Counted from the stretch's first letter, positions 24,153 through 37,081 are shown. The stretch is 64,000 nucleotides of DNA from Meconema thalassinum (GCA_946902985.2 OX336389.2:981458482-981522481); one strand, 5' to 3'. Translations and numbers: made by a program. Notes: a model not told the origin generated them from the sequence alone.

Positions 24153-26402
24153 GGGCCGGGTTCACCAACGCAGCGTTAATAGGCCGTCAGTAAATACGCT
24201 GTTAACTTTAACATCGGCATTAAGCTCGTTGGCGTTTCACCAGCACATTCACAGATTGGCATTAGCAAACGAAGTGTTATGTTGAAGGGCTGTACCACGG
24301 TCGACTCTAGACAGGTCGGAAGGCTTAGACTTGGCAACATGTTCATCAGTCATACGCTTGTCAGGTGGGAACATGAGGGAACGTTCAGTCTGGCAGGTGT
24401 TCTAGTTTATCTCATAGGGATATTTCCTTCTATATTTTGTTTCTTACGCTTTGTACGTTTATACGCTTTATAGTAGCGTTTATACTACCCTTCCAGATGA
24501 GTTTTTTTTTACTGTAATCCCTAATTGAGAACACACTGACAAGTGTGCTTTGTATCTGGCAAATATGGTATTTTTAAATGCCTACGGTACATGGAATTAT
24601 CATATATCGTATTTCATGTTTTAAACTTTGTTTTTCCTGGAATGTTTCGGCACCGTAACAGTGCCAGATACATGTTGATCCCCAACTGTAATGCAAATTA
24701 ACCAAGTAAGGTTCCCAAGTGACGAAAATCTGCGCCATGCCTGGATTAGGGAACCTTCGAAATGGTTCGTAGATTGCATGAATTAGTCAATTAAGTGAAA
24801 AAATACTTTCAGTTATTGCTACTGTATTGCTAAACAATCATTCACAGGCAAGGAATGATGCTGTTGATGTCAGCAAACTTGGTTATGGAAAGAGAAAGTT
24901 GCAGCGCTTAAGGAAGGAAACAGAAGTAATCTGATACAGTTATGGAATACCAGCAGCAACAGACTATTTCTCTAATGGTAGTAAATTATTTACATACATG
25001 TGCGGCGGAATCGAGGGTTTATAGACCTACAGTGTGAAGATGTTATGGGAGATAGCCTACATTTTTGCATCACGTAACCCACAATAGCATCTACTTACTC
25101 CATATTATTATTATCATAACACCGCCAATTGTTTTATTACCATACTTCAGAGTAGTAAAATACGAAAAGAAACCAAAATAATTTTCTTTATTTTGCTAAA
25201 CACTTTTATGTTGGTAAATTATTTCCGTGTCACTCATGCCTAATATCAGCTGCTTGGCTCTTATAACAACTTTTCACGATCATATGCACGTTATTCATTT
25301 ATTTCCGATTGTAACAATGGTCATGTGTAAATAAAAATCAACAGATGTTTTGCTAAACATGTACATTATGTTTGTCCAATATTAATTCCGTAGTTTTTGT
25401 CGCCTCCCGTGCTAGCAAACAGCTGTTTCAGTTCAGGCGCTCGTGACGAAGTATGACTGACAATAGCCGTAGCTACAGTGTTGTCAGGTTGAACCTTCCG
25501 ACCTTTCTAGAGTCGACCGTGGCTGTACAAAACTCGTTGAAAGATGATGATTGAGGCGGTATTTGTTTATTCTTAGGTGTAATCGAGCAGGCCGTTAACT
25601 GAAAAAGCTTAAAAGTTACATACTCCTTGGTTAAAAGCAAACATGGCTGATGAGTAAAAGAGCAAGAAGAGCCGGGGACTGTGAAATTTTCTTTAAATGA
25701 AAGAAACATAATTATCCACCCTTATGTACTCGGTGGATGAGCATCGTGAAATCGTTGAAAATAAGAGGACTGATGCTGTAACGTTTATGTAGTCTTTTAT
25801 TAAATTAAATTAACCAGGTTGTTTTATAACGTAATGCATTACACGTAAAAGGAAATAAGAGGAATGATGTTGAGACGTCTAGGAGTTTTTTCTAAATTAA
25901 CTACATGTGCTACACCGTAATGCTTCACACGATATTACACATATATAAGGAATGGTACATATGTCTAGGCTATCTTACTTATCAGATGGGAATTCCAGGT
26001 TAGGTTCTGTCATCTGTAGAACATTCATCAACACAGAAGGTTTTGACAACCGAAATCTCATGATAAATTATGTGTCGTCGCATTCAATCAAGTAATTCCT
26101 TCTTTATTTATAAGTTAGTGGTCGATGAAAATCTAGCATGTCTTCGAAAACATCGTCATCGTTGAGAATAAAGTTTAATGCATACTATTCCGGCTTTCGC
26201 TGCACGCCATTTTGGATTTGACTGCTACGTAAATCAACCGTCAAGTCCTTAATTCCATGTTGACAGAGCAATTAGTTTTGACGGATTGTTAGTGAAGCTA
26301 ATGGATTGTTAAAGTTTGGTGAACCACAACATTTCGGTAATCGTCCGTCAACGGCCTTAATTGGTTTGTTAACATTTTAACGAACCATGGTGAGCCTGGC
26401 CC
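24153..26402. mobile_element. PIF/Harbinger-like non-autonomous element H1
   Basis: Terminal inverted repeats: GGGCCGGGTTCACCA at the left and, reading inward from the right, GGGCCAGGCTCACCA. Flanked by TTA (24150-24152) and GTA (26403-26405), a 3-bp duplication with one mismatch. A second inverted repeat lies inside: ccacggtcgactctaga at about 24295-24311 against its complement at about 25506-25522, extending roughly 70 bp per arm. No transposase is seen. Superfamily is inferred from the GGGCC ends and 3-bp duplications. Confidence 0.75.
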
Positions 26403-26980
26403 GTACGTCTTCTGTGCTCAATTTCACCACAGTTCTTGTGTTTCCCTTGCAATGTAGGACGGGATATTTGCTACACTTGGGGCCGGTTCCATCAACCTTG
26501 CGTTAAATTTGGCTAACGAAACGTTAGTTAACAAATCGTTATAATTTTAACATTCTGTTATAGATTACGTGTTCTACAAAACTTTTTAACAAGTCGGTTA
26601 ACAAACGATACGTTAAATGTCACTTGCTGTAAGGATCAAGGAAGCAGTGAACGGCATGGATGGTTTTTCAGACTTCTGAACTGTGTCTAGTCAACTTGTA
26701 TTCATTTGTTTGCTATTCACGAACTCAAGCGATGGTGCTGCCGTTATCTGGAACTAGCGTAAGGGCGATGGAAACTTAAACAAAGAGAACTGATGCTATA
26801 ACATGTGATTTGAGTAGATGGGTGTGCTCTTTTCTCGTATTTTCAGTTATTTTTATAATAATTGAGGCTAAGAGATGAGTAATTTATTTGCTCAGTTCCG
26901 CTGTGCTCTTCAAATTCAACAATTGCCATATCAATGCTTTACTTCCACAAAAAATAATCAGACGGAATGGAGTAGGTTAG

Positions 26981-28528
26981 GGGCCAGTTCCATCAACCTT
27001 GCGTTAAATTTGGCTAACGAAACGTTAGTTAACAAATCGTTATAATTTTAACATTCTGTTATAGATTACGTGTTCCACAAAACGTTTTAACAAGTCGGTT
27101 AACAAACGATGCGTTAAATGTCACTTGCTGTAAGGATCAAGGAAGCAGTGAACGGCATGGATGGTTTTTCAGACTTCTGAACTGTGTCTAGTCAACTTGT
27201 ATTCATTTGTTTGCTATTCGCGAACTCAAGCAATGGTGCTGCCGTTATCTGGAACTAGCGTAAGGGCGATGGAAACATAAACAAACAGAACTGATGCTAT
27301 AACATGTGATTTGAGTAGATGGGTGTGCTCTTTTCTCGTCTTTTCAGTTATTTTTATAATAATTGAGGCAAAGAGATGAGTAATTTATTTGCTCAGTTCC
27401 GCTGTGCTCTTCAAATTCAACAATTGCCATATCAATGCTTTACTTCCACAAAAAAAAGCTTTTCAGACGGAATGGAGTAGATTAGTCTTACTTCGCATCG
27501 CAAAGCCGATTTCGAAGTACTGTATATGATCTGATCGTATACGGCTGCCATTTTACAAAGGAGAATTATTTATTAATAAATACTACCGGTAATGAATTTC
27601 TTAAAATAACCAGTACCCTACATTCACCCCTGCATTACAAACTAGGCGGCTTTTAGCAGGGTCGATTTGACAGCTGTTCTTCCCATGTGGCAAAAATTAC
27701 TCTAGGGGTCGCTTTATCGTAGGCCTACATGTGGTTGTCTTTTTTTTTAACTTGCCCCATTGCTGCTTCAAATCTGTGAAGCTCAGTTTTCGTAATAATC
27801 AGGTGCCTATTAAAAATTTTAAAAATCTTTATAGTCAACTTGTAGGCTATTTATTGATCAAAAATTGTATGTGCGTTTATATTTAAATTGCATCGTGTCA
27901 CTGTATATTTAACTATGTGAAAATGAAAACTACAAATCAACACTCATGCTGATCAACTGAAAGCTTTGGATACAAATCAAATGGCAGTTGTTTCAACTAG
28001 TTTTATTCATCATTTGAAATTCAGTACAATAACATTTTGTGCACTATAAAACTACATTATTGACCATTACGTATTGATGTTGCTGTCTCAATAGGCTATA
28101 TTTACCAATTTCATTACAAGTAGGCTAATTTGTATGTTAGGCCTAGGCATATAATTTAAGTGGCCGGTTGTAAAGTAAAGTCCTTACTGTATTTATGCAC
28201 AACACATCTCCAGAAACTTCTTTTCAAACAGTTGCAACATGTCATGAGACCTTGGCAAGAATTTTTGTTCTGTAGCATTATTCAAATACGATAATCAAAA
28301 ATAAATAATACAATAACTGAGCACGAAAGGCATACTATATTTGCTTGTAAACATTTTTAATACTATGTTAAACTCCTTAACTAAGCAAGAATGGGATGTT
28401 AAAATAACGGATAGGTTAACGATTTGTTAGCAGTAATGCTGGTTGATGGAACACCATTTTGCTAACATTTCCGTTAAATTACTTTAACGTGTCGTTAAAA
28501 TTTTAACGAAGGTTGATGGAACCGGCCC
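26981..28528. mobile_element. PIF/Harbinger-like element H3, inserted in H2
   Basis: A full-length relative of H2 (1548 bp) with ends GGGCCAGTTCCATCAACCTT / GAAGGTTGATGGAACCGGCCC and an exact TAG duplication (26978-26980, 28529-28531). Its first ~500 bp repeat 26480-26980 and its last ~1040 bp repeat 28532-29570, producing the order A-A'-B-B'. Non-autonomous. Confidence 0.9.
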
Positions 28529-28767
28529 TAGGCCTACTTCGCGTCGCAAAGCCGATTTCGAAGTAGTGTATATGATCGTATGCGGCTGCCATTTTACAAA
28601 GGATAATTATTTATTAATAAATACTACCGGTAATGAATTTCTTAAAATAATCAGTACCCTACATTCTCCCCTGCATTACAAACTAGGCGACTTTGAGCAG
28701 GGTCGATTTGACAGCTGTTCTTCCCTTGTGGCAAAAATTACTCGCTTTATCGTAGGCCTACATGTGG

Positions 28768-28791
28768 ATGTTTTTTTTTTTTTTTTTTTTT
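28768..28791. repeat. Poly(T) tract
   Basis: A T run inside the outer Harbinger-like copy (B' half). The matching place in the inner copy, near 27741, has only about eight Ts. Confidence 0.8.
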
Positions 28792-29698
28792 AACTTGCCC
28801 CATTGCTGCTTCAAATCTGTGAAGCTCAGTTTTCCTAATAATCAGGTGCCTATTAAAAATTTTAAAAATCTTTATAGTCAACTTGTAGGCTATTTATAGA
28901 TCAACAATTGTATGTGCGTTTATATTTAAATTGCATCGTGACATTGTTTATCTAAACTATGTGAAAATGAAAACTACAAATCACACTCATGCTGATCAAC
29001 TGAAAGCTTTGGATGCAAATCAAATGGCTGTCGTTTCCACTAGTTTTATTCATCATTTGAAATTCAGTACAATAACATTTTGTGCACTATAAAACTACAT
29101 TATTGACCATTACGTATTGATGTTGCTGTCTGAATGGGCTATATTTACCAATTTCATTACAAGTAGGTTAATTTGTAGGTTAGGCCTAGGCATATCATTT
29201 AAGTGGCGGTTGTAAGGTAAAGTCCTTACTGTATTTATGCACAACACATCTCCAGAAACTTCTTTTCAGACAGTTGCAACATGTCATGAGACCTTGGCAA
29301 GAATTTTTGTTCTGTAGCATTATTCAAATACGGTAATCAAAAATAAATAATACCATAACTGAGCACGAAAGGCATACAGTATTTGCTTGTAAACATTTTT
29401 AACACTATGTTAAACTCCTTAACTGGGCAAGAATGGGATGTTAAAATAACGGATAGGTTAACGATTTGTTAGCAGTAATGTTGGTTGATGGAACACCATT
29501 TTGCTAACATTTCCGTAAAATTACTTTAACGTGTCGTTAAAATGTTAACGAAGGTTGATGGAACCGGCCCTTGGATCCACAGAGTTTGCAGTGTTAGTGG
29601 TAGTGAATGGGTTAAGTGCTCTACTGTGCCTATAAAAACGACAAAAAGCAGTAGAAGGAGAAGAGGAATTATATTTCTATGGTATCTGGACCTGGACC

Positions 29699-29889
29699 AT
29701 GGCTTCCTATAAGCAGGCCTTGTCCATAGCGGAGCGGCAACGCCGCACTATCGTCTATGTGTGGCGAGAAGTAAGCATGGTGCTGAACGTGCTAGTCCAC
29801 ATAAAATTCGATATATTCTTTTATCGCTCGCAGTTCTTTCAATTGTGTTTTAGGTAGACCCGACAGCGAAGGCTAATCATCTGGGAAAC
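29699..29889 (+). CDS. Candidate host gene start, two exons
   Basis: ATG at 29699 opens a 24-codon exon (MASYKQALSIAERQRRTIVY…) ending at a consensus donor, gaa|gtaagc (29770/29771). After an 83-bp intron with a T-rich acceptor (ttgtgttttag), a 36-bp exon (29854-29889, VDPTAKANHLGN) ends at ac|gtaagt. Both exons are in the same phase, codon choice is more GC-rich than the surroundings, and the intron size is typical of insects. The product is not recognised, and the next exon was not found; it may lie beyond the TE-filled DNA to the right. The H2 element ends only 128 bp upstream of the ATG. Chance splice signals remain possible. Confidence 0.4.
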
Positions 29890-30412
29890 GTAAGTACAGC
29901 TCCTAAGACAACGTCGTTATTCTATAATATTAAATGATAGTAAGCTCTCGAATTCTATCGCACGTGGTTGCTCTTCTGTATTGTTACGAAGCTTCATGCA
30001 TTTTGATTTTTAAGCTTCATACACTTGTTAAAATTTAAAAGTGTTGAAACAACAATCGTACGTTGATACCAGCAGAGTCTTTATTCTCGTCAATAATCAG
30101 TGCGCCTACTTTCGATCGACCATGACCTACGACAGCTATTTTTCTCTTGTCTGCGTTGGCATTTAAGCAGTGTAAGTTAAAAAGATACACATGAATCACT
30201 GATATGGGCGTACTAATTAGTTACTAAAACAGAGATAGCGATTTATTGCATGAGGAAGTCACCATCGTCTATTTCTCTTTCGTATGATGTCAGAATAAGA
30301 ATGCCTGCTGGAAATGACAGATATGAATGACGAAGATCAGTCTACCGAACTACGTACGGTACTGTAATTTATTAGCAGAGGCAAGAGATGTCTCAGAAGT
30401 CTAATGGTGCTT

Positions 30413-30417
30413 TATTA

Positions 30418-30455
<38 letters not shown>

Positions 30456-30781
30456 TCCAACCCATATTATTGCCGTTTCTACGGGGTTGGTGTTGAACCA
30501 AGATATTTTTTAATGTGGCGAATAGTTTATACGGCCAGGTGCCCTTCCTGATGCCGGCCTCACCAGAATAGTTAATGAGAGATACAATGACTGAAACTGG
30601 GAAAAGAATTGGATGGAAGCGTCAGTGGCCGGCATTTGCCTGGAGCTAAACATTTGAAACCACGGAAAACCATTTCAAAAACGGTTGACGATGGGAATCG
30701 AACCCACTGCTCTTCCGATCCCAGGGATAGTCACATCCCAGGGCCTTGCGGCACTACGTGAATAGCTACCCCGGTCGATAT
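30413..30781 (-). repeat. tRNA-derived SINE, family 2 (copy 1), with (ATT)n tail
   Basis: On the minus strand a B box (gtgggttcgattccc) is followed by the body ggttttccgtggtttc and ggcaaatgcc, shared with the copies at 33190 and 43455. The tail is an (ATT)n run at 30413-30451 on the plus strand; a second (ATT)n run at 30782-30813 flanks the other end, so the element probably sits in or duplicated a microsatellite target. Confidence 0.82.
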
Positions 30782-30813
30782 ACCTATTATTATTATTATT
30801 ATTATTATTTTGT

Positions 30814-31488
30814 TATTGAAATAACGAGCAATGCAATTGCGATTATGCAGTCGCTAATATCAGGGATATATGAACAATGTCTTCTTATCATTCAGTGACA
30901 AACAGAGGGATGTTTTGTGCTTACTAAGTGAGAATATAGTGTTTTCTGACACAGTAATGCATTACGTCATTGAAGATACGTGTATCTGTGGCAGAGAAAA
31001 TGGTGATACTGTTAAGCTAATAATTGCAATTGCATCGAACATTCTTCTGAGCAATTACTCCAAAATGATGACAGACGCATCGAGTAGGCCTACTTCAAGT
31101 AAAAGTAAGAAAAGAAAATTGTTAACACTTATGTGAAGTATTTATTTGATTCTTGACATGTTTCAGTATAAGTTAAATATATGTGAAGTAATTTTATCTT
31201 TTTTATCGTTTTGTTGACTAATTATTAAATAACTTACATCAGAATCTACAGTACATCTACTGTACAGTATACGCACCTTCCCCCGTCCATACATATTAGT
31301 GAACTTCATTCCAATAACCCGATTTCAAATGAATATATTGACAGACAGCCAATGTCTTCTCTGCCTAGCGCACGGCCGGACCCGGACGTATGACGTCAGA
31401 GAAGCGGTGTTGAAATTCGGTGTGGCCAGGGCCTTCTTAAAGGAAGCCATGCCTGGACCCCTGGACAGTATACAGTATGGACACATCC
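30814..31488. other. No recognised feature
   Basis: Short frames only (for example 30870-31136, with a basic C-terminus ending SKSKKRKLLTLM). Nothing matches a known family. Confidence 0.4.
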
Positions 31489-31531
31489 AGGGTGTGTTTC
31501 TATCTCCCAAAATTTTAAAAATAGCACCCCG
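31489..31531 (+). repeat. Left arm of a 6.2-kb-spaced inverted repeat
   Basis: gtgtttctatctcccaaaat and the following bases up to caccccgt recur as the reverse complement at about 37716-37756, with two or three mismatches over about 40 bp. The DNA between holds SINE, LINE and piggyBac insertions. No matching flanking duplication was found, so whether these are ends of one element or two opposite copies is open. Confidence 0.6.
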
Positions 31532-31737
31532 TGGCGTTAACGAACAGCTGATTCGTAACCACAAGTAAAAACTCAGTGAGAGTGAATCGCGAATTATCAT
31601 CCGCTGGTCACCGCTGGCTTGTTTACAATTATCACTAACATGGCGGCGAGAGGAGGATGTTCTTTCTAACAATTTAATTTATGTAGAAATCTATTCCAGT
31701 TCATGACGGTATGAAGTGCAATTCATTTATCGATGAG

Positions 31738-32085
31738 GAATTGTATGTGCGTTTATATTTAAATTGCAACGTGACACTGTTCATCAAAACTATGTGGAAA
31801 TAAAAAGTACTAATCAACACTCCTGCTTTTCAACTGAAAGTTTCTACTACTTTGGATGCAATTCAAATGGCTGTCGCTTCCACCAGTTTTATTCATCAGT
31901 TCGAAATACATTCAGTACAATAACCCTTTGTGCACTATAAAACTACATTATTGAACATTGCGTATTAATGTTTCTGTCTGAATATATTTACCAATTTCAT
32001 GACATGTAATTTGTAGGTTAGGCTAAGGCATATAATTTAAGTGGCCGGTTGTAATACGAAGTTCTTACTGTATGTACGTACAAAT
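31738..32085 (+). mobile_element. Fragment related to the Harbinger-like elements
   Basis: ttgtatgtgcgtttatattt through gtggccggttgtaat…cttactgtatg parallels the interior of H3 (about 27866-28193) and H2 (28909-29238), with many substitutions. No terminal repeat is attached, so it is an older or truncated relative. Confidence 0.75.
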
Positions 32086-33172
32086 ATTATGGTTTAACTA
32101 ATGAAGCAAGGTACCTACATATATTTCCTTGATTAATCGAGTATTCAGTCCATAGACCGGTCTGTTGTCACAAAATAATACCAAGCAGGTTAGTCTACCT
32201 ATATGGTTGGTTGCTGCTCTTTTTTTAAATATTGATATGTAGTTTCTCAGTCCGGTAACTTCTTGGATTTGCTTGATGTAGATTTATAGTAATATACTAC
32301 CCTATTAACCAGCAGACTGAATTCCTTTTTTAAACATGCCCAGGCTCAGGTGCATAGCATAAGACCTACTGCAGGCTATGTCGATCCTAAATGTAGGCCT
32401 ACTATAGTGCTAGGTCGTCCTAAAGTTTTAACAATTGAGACTTGATTTGCATCCAAGATACCTTCAGCTGAGTCTGGCAATGCTTCGTAAACTTGGGCTC
32501 GATTTCACATTTTCATTTTTCCTATATAACTTAACTTGATACTGTGCCCATGTGGACATTGCACAAGTCGAACCCTTAACCTTCCAATAAAAGATGATAG
32601 AGTTTTCTAAAGGGAATCATGGATGGCCAAGAATATATTCTTTCAAGAACATGCTTTAGGAACCAAGCCAGACCATGCAGGTGGCTTATTAGAAATCTAA
32701 CAGGAAACATAAACTCACATTAGTTTGACACTTTTAATATCGAATGCCGTTAAGAAAGCAATTAAAGGGAGCAGGAAGCAATAGAGTGGAGAGGCCAGAT
32801 GGATCCTTGACATTCCGCGAGACAGCAGTTCTAATAGAAATTATTACCAGTCAAGTGTGACATTAATGGGAAAACTACTTTTTATGGTAATTATAATGAC
32901 ACCCATTAGAGGAGGCCCCACTATATGCAAGCTAGCAGAAATTGGAATATATAAGCAGGGAAACCCCCGCCATTCATCTTGAAGAATTAAAAACACTAGG
33001 TTGGTAAGCTAAGAGACCACAACGAATCCAGTGACGGAGTAATTCAGTAGGTTTGAGACCCTGTAATATAAACACAGGAGGAAACGCTGACTAAGCCTAC
33101 GTAATCGGGGATTCCGGCGCAGTACTATGAGAAGGCAAGGAGTTATAAGGATGACCCCTCAGTGTTAATAAT
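32086..33172. other. No recognised feature
   Basis: AT-rich, stops in every frame, no repeats that could be paired within the window. Confidence 0.4.
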
Positions 33173-33189
33173 AATGATTTTTATTAATT

Positions 33190-33557
33190 GTATGTATGTC
33201 TACCCCTTATTATTCCCGTGTTCCAACAGGGTCGGGGATGAGATGCGATGGAAGTCTTTGTGGCGATGGTTTTTACGGCCGGATGCCCTTCCTGACGCCA
33301 ACCTAATGAGAGGAGTTAATGAGAGATGAAATGAATGATGGTGAATGAAATTGGGCAAGGATGTGGAAGGAAGCGGCCGTGGATTGTCAGAAGGTACCGT
33401 CCCAGCATTTGCCTGGTGTTGAAAATGGGAAACCACGGAAAACCATTTCAAGGACGGCCGACGGTGGGGCTCGAACCCACGCGTCTACCGAGTCAGCAGA
33501 GAGCTTGGCCCCATGACCTAATGCTGCGCGTTAGCCAGCGTAGCCACTACTGTCGGT
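33190..33557 (-). repeat. tRNA-derived SINE, family 2 (copy 2)
   Basis: Bounded by a perfect 17-bp duplication, aatgatttttattaatt (33173-33189 and 33558-33574). Minus-strand reading gives a tRNA-like head (gtggctacgctggctaac), B box (gtgggttcgagcccc) and the family body. This is the cleanest full-length copy of the family here. Confidence 0.95.
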
Positions 33558-33574
33558 AATGATTTTTATTAATT

Positions 33575-34550
33575 AAAAATGAATCAAATAAATAATGAAT
33601 AATAAAATAAATCAGAAACAAAGTTTTTAGGATTAGGGATACAACATGACTTGAAAAGGAATAAACATATACAATAACTGAATACTAAACTAAACTCATG
33701 TGCTTTGCGTTACGTATTTGGAAAACCTGCACTAGCATGCACACATAAAGAAATACTTATTTTGATTATTTCCATTCATACTTAAGATATGGGGTCATAT
33801 TTTGGCGTATGTCGCCAGATGTACCAAGCATGTATAGGATACAAAAGAGGGCGATTAGAATTATGGCAAATCTAAACACTAGAGAATCATGTAGACCTCT
33901 CTTTAAAGATTTAAACATTCTCCCACTGCCCTGCATATATACTGTGCTTGGAAAGTATTATGTTTTTTTAAAAGAATTTAATGAATAAAGATGTTTTTCT
34001 TAAAACAAATAATGATGTTCATAGGCATAACACAAGACAAAATCAAAACATTCATATTTCACACACACACACACACAAGCATAGATCAAAAAGGAACCTA
34101 TCACACAGGAGTTAAATTATACAATAAACTACCCCAGTATATAAAACTAGCCCCAAAAATAAAAACTTTTGATAGAATGTTGAATGCTTATCTGCAGTGC
34201 AATAGTTTTTACTCTGTGGTTGAATATCTTGGCGTATAAGAGCGATGAAATCTATAATTATATTTTACTTTCCTATTTTAATTGTAATACCTAGCTGTAA
34301 GTTGTTGTATTTATAGAATTAAGTTTTCATATTATGATAATAGAGTAAGGTGTAAATAGTTGTCCAATAAGATTGTATCTCTTAAGATCTATTATTATAA
34401 TAAGTTATAAATAGTTATAGTAATAGTAATATATACCTGTTAGTTCTTTTATTTAATAGATGTAAAATCTGACGTGTTCTATATAAAAATGTATTGTATA
34501 CATGTAATTGATCAAATGGATTTAATAAAAATCTAATCTAATCTAATCTA
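33575..34550 (+). mobile_element. CR1-like LINE 3' end, 5'-truncated
   Basis: Corresponds to the last ~1 kb of the minus-strand LINE at 48472-52.6 kb. The frame 33991-34239 encodes the RT C-terminus with GVKLYNKLPQYIK and FYSVVEYL. It ends in the pentamer tail aatctaatctaatctaatct. Confidence 0.88.
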
Positions 34551-35593
34551 ACCATTTAAGTGATTTTTCTATTTCATTTTACCAACTAAACAGGTGCGTG
34601 GAAATGCTAGTGAAAGAGGTAGCTAAGTAGGCTAGCCTACTGGTATTCACAATTCATAGAACATTCTCAGCGACTTGTCTATGCATAGGGCTATGACACA
34701 ACTTCCAGAAATTGATACAGTAGTTACAGAACACTAATGGTGCCCAGTAGGCTACTCACAGCTTAGCATAGGACGGAGTGGATTCCAGCCACAGATTAAC
34801 TCATGATCTGTCAACGGGTTTTCAAACAGATTGAGCACACACCCAAGTACAGGGGTCTTGATCACAATGTTCCAAGCCTCTAAATGAAACACTCCTCCTT
34901 AAGACTTTCTGGTCTTGCATCAATGGTCGATCAACATTCTCCTGATCTCAGTGTTCTCAAGATTCTGATGGCTATGGACATGTTTTTATCCTGACAACTT
35001 CATATTTTAAGGGGTAGGGGTACATGCCCTAATCTTAATTAGTTCAGCATAAGATCATTGAATCCCCTTAAGAAAAATAGGGAGCATCCATGTGTTATTT
35101 GACCATAGGAAAGGGAGAATTTAAAAATCGGAACCTCTAGGGACATTGATGCAGATGACTCCGAGTATGTAGGCTAGATCAAAATGAACATTTTTCAGTG
35201 TTGCCTTAATAAAGGTTGATAACTTTCTACCGTTCAACATGAATAGGCCTATATTGGATGGGAAATATTTTTATTATTTGCAGAGATTACAAGGAAGACT
35301 TGTTGATGTATCATTATTTGGCAAGCGAACATCGTGTTGGAACCCATATTTCAGTGTTGCCTTAGTAAACGAAATATTCAATGTCTTTCAGGCGGTCAAC
35401 ACGATTGCACTTAATGGTAATGAGCATTATTCCAAAAACCAGAAAAAAAACTGTACATGCAGGCCTAACATGTCAAATCAATCATACCTACAAGACAACA
35501 AAAATGCTCTATGAAAAACTATTAAACCCCCATAATGGTAGTCAAAAATAATTTCAAACCACCGCCACTATTTCGCGAAGGTGCAGAAAAATC
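34551..35593. other. No recognised feature
   Basis: A 91-codon frame at 35239-35514 has no known domain. Nothing else is supported. Confidence 0.4.
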
Positions 35594-36069
35594 TTAACCC
35601 TAGAATGGTAACGTGAGTAAATTTTACGCATATGACGCATAACAACGTGACCCTTTACCGAGTGGAGGGGATTAGCTTGCTGAGCATACAGCTATGCTAC
35701 CCTGGTTAGTGATCGTGAGGACTATGGCATGGTGTGACCTGTGTAAGCTTCCCTCTCAGCAGCAGACCGGATAAGCAGAGGTCACTGCGTAAATATTACG
35801 CACCATTACCAATGCCCGTTAATATTTATGAGTAAGGAATACGCATTCAACCAGGTATGTTGTGGTTGCTCTGCCTTAATTAGGAAAAGGAACTGTCTCA
35901 GATGGCCGGCCTTCTGCTGACTACTTTTTTAAGACTTTGGTGGCATCTATATGAGGTTCCCATCGCAATGTGACTATGGATCATACCACTTGTTCAGTCA
36001 CTTTTGAAATGAGGACAAACTGACTGTTATAGTAACTATAAAGAAAAGCAAAATAGAGTTTATTGACCC

Positions 36070-37081
36070 CAAGTTTCAAAACAGGAAACCTGTAACATCA
36101 TATATTCTTGTTCCATGATGACTTGACAGTTGTTTCCTACAAACCAAACTCCCCAAAACTTGTCACTTTGATATCATCTGCACACAATGATTCAGCTATT
36201 CATGAAAGCACTGCAAAGCCTGTGATGGTACTTCATTACCATGACACCGGGTGAGTTAGCCGTGGTCGTTACGGCATGACTGTTGGCAGTCGCTCACATC
36301 CGGGAGGCGAGGAGGTTCGAATCCCCCCGCCGGCAACCTTGAAGATGGTCTTCTGTGGTTTCCCATCTTCCTTCCAGGCAAATGCTGGGGTTGGTCCCTA
36401 ACTATAGGCCTCAGCCGCTACCTTCCAACTCCTCGCCCTTACAATCCAACTTCCCTCCCCAACGGTACTTGTAGCTCACCCATTGGGTGTCCGTCTCGAA
36501 GCAGCTACAAAACTGGCGAGCCGAACATGTCCTCGGACACTCCCGGCACTTAAAGCCATACGCTAAAAAAAAAAAAAAAAAAAAAAATTACCATGACACC
36601 AAAGGAGCTGTAGATGCATATGATGAGATGAGTCATAATATGAACTGTACCGTAAAACTAAACGATGGCCACTGTGCTTCTTCTTCAATATGATGATCAT
36701 GGCCTCAGTCAATGCCTACGTAATTTATGTTCTTCAAGAAGAACAAAGATGGAAGTAAACCACTATCCAGATTGCAGTTCATGTTAAATTTGGACACCAA
36801 ATTGACAAATGAATGGCAGATCCAGAGACTAAATCCGCCGACCCTCAGCAAGGAACTTAGGAATATGATTCAAAATGTGTTTTGTGAAAAGAAATAAGTT
36901 GCAGATGGAAAAGAACTTCCATCTCAAAAAAGATCGAGGAAATATTGTGCGTACTGTTGTCCACCAAGAGAAGGCACACTACTACCTATTGTTTGGAGTG
37001 CCAAAAGCCAATTTTTGGGGAGTATCAAAAGAAAACGTGCTCGGATTGTTAAATAAAGACAGAGAAACTTTCCACCAATAG
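36070..37081 (+). pseudogene. piggyBac transposase remnant (C-terminal half)
   Basis: Pieces in broken frames: DDLTVVSYKPNSPKLVTLIS, then KPVMVLHYHDT, the SINE, then KGAVDAYDEM, which matches the family motif GVDxxDxM containing the last catalytic Asp. After it come a stretch resembling RRWPxxxFFNxxDxAxxNAY (near 36665-36735) and a Cys-rich C-terminus (YCAYCC near 36950). The N-terminal half with the first two catalytic Asp residues is missing, so it cannot be active. Confidence 0.85.
36249..36586 (+). repeat. tRNA-derived SINE, family 1 (copy 2), in piggyBac
   Basis: Exact 14-bp duplication attaccatgacacc (36235-36248 and 36587-36600). Head gggtgagttagccgtggtcg, B box gaggttcgaatcccc, tail of over 20 As. 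It interrupts the transposase just before KGAVDAYDEM. The long pure A tail suggests a young insertion. Confidence 0.97.

Larger units (their letters stand above)
26480..29570. mobile_element. PIF/Harbinger-like element H2 (outer copy)
   Basis: Ends GGGCCGGTTCCATCAACCTT / AAGGTTGATGGAACCGGCCC, flanked by TTG on both sides (26477-26479 and 29571-29573). Split by a second copy of itself at 26981-28528. Without that insert it is about 1540 bp. AT-rich interior, no transposase frame. The inner ends repeat the motif cgttaaaattttaacg. Confidence 0.88.
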
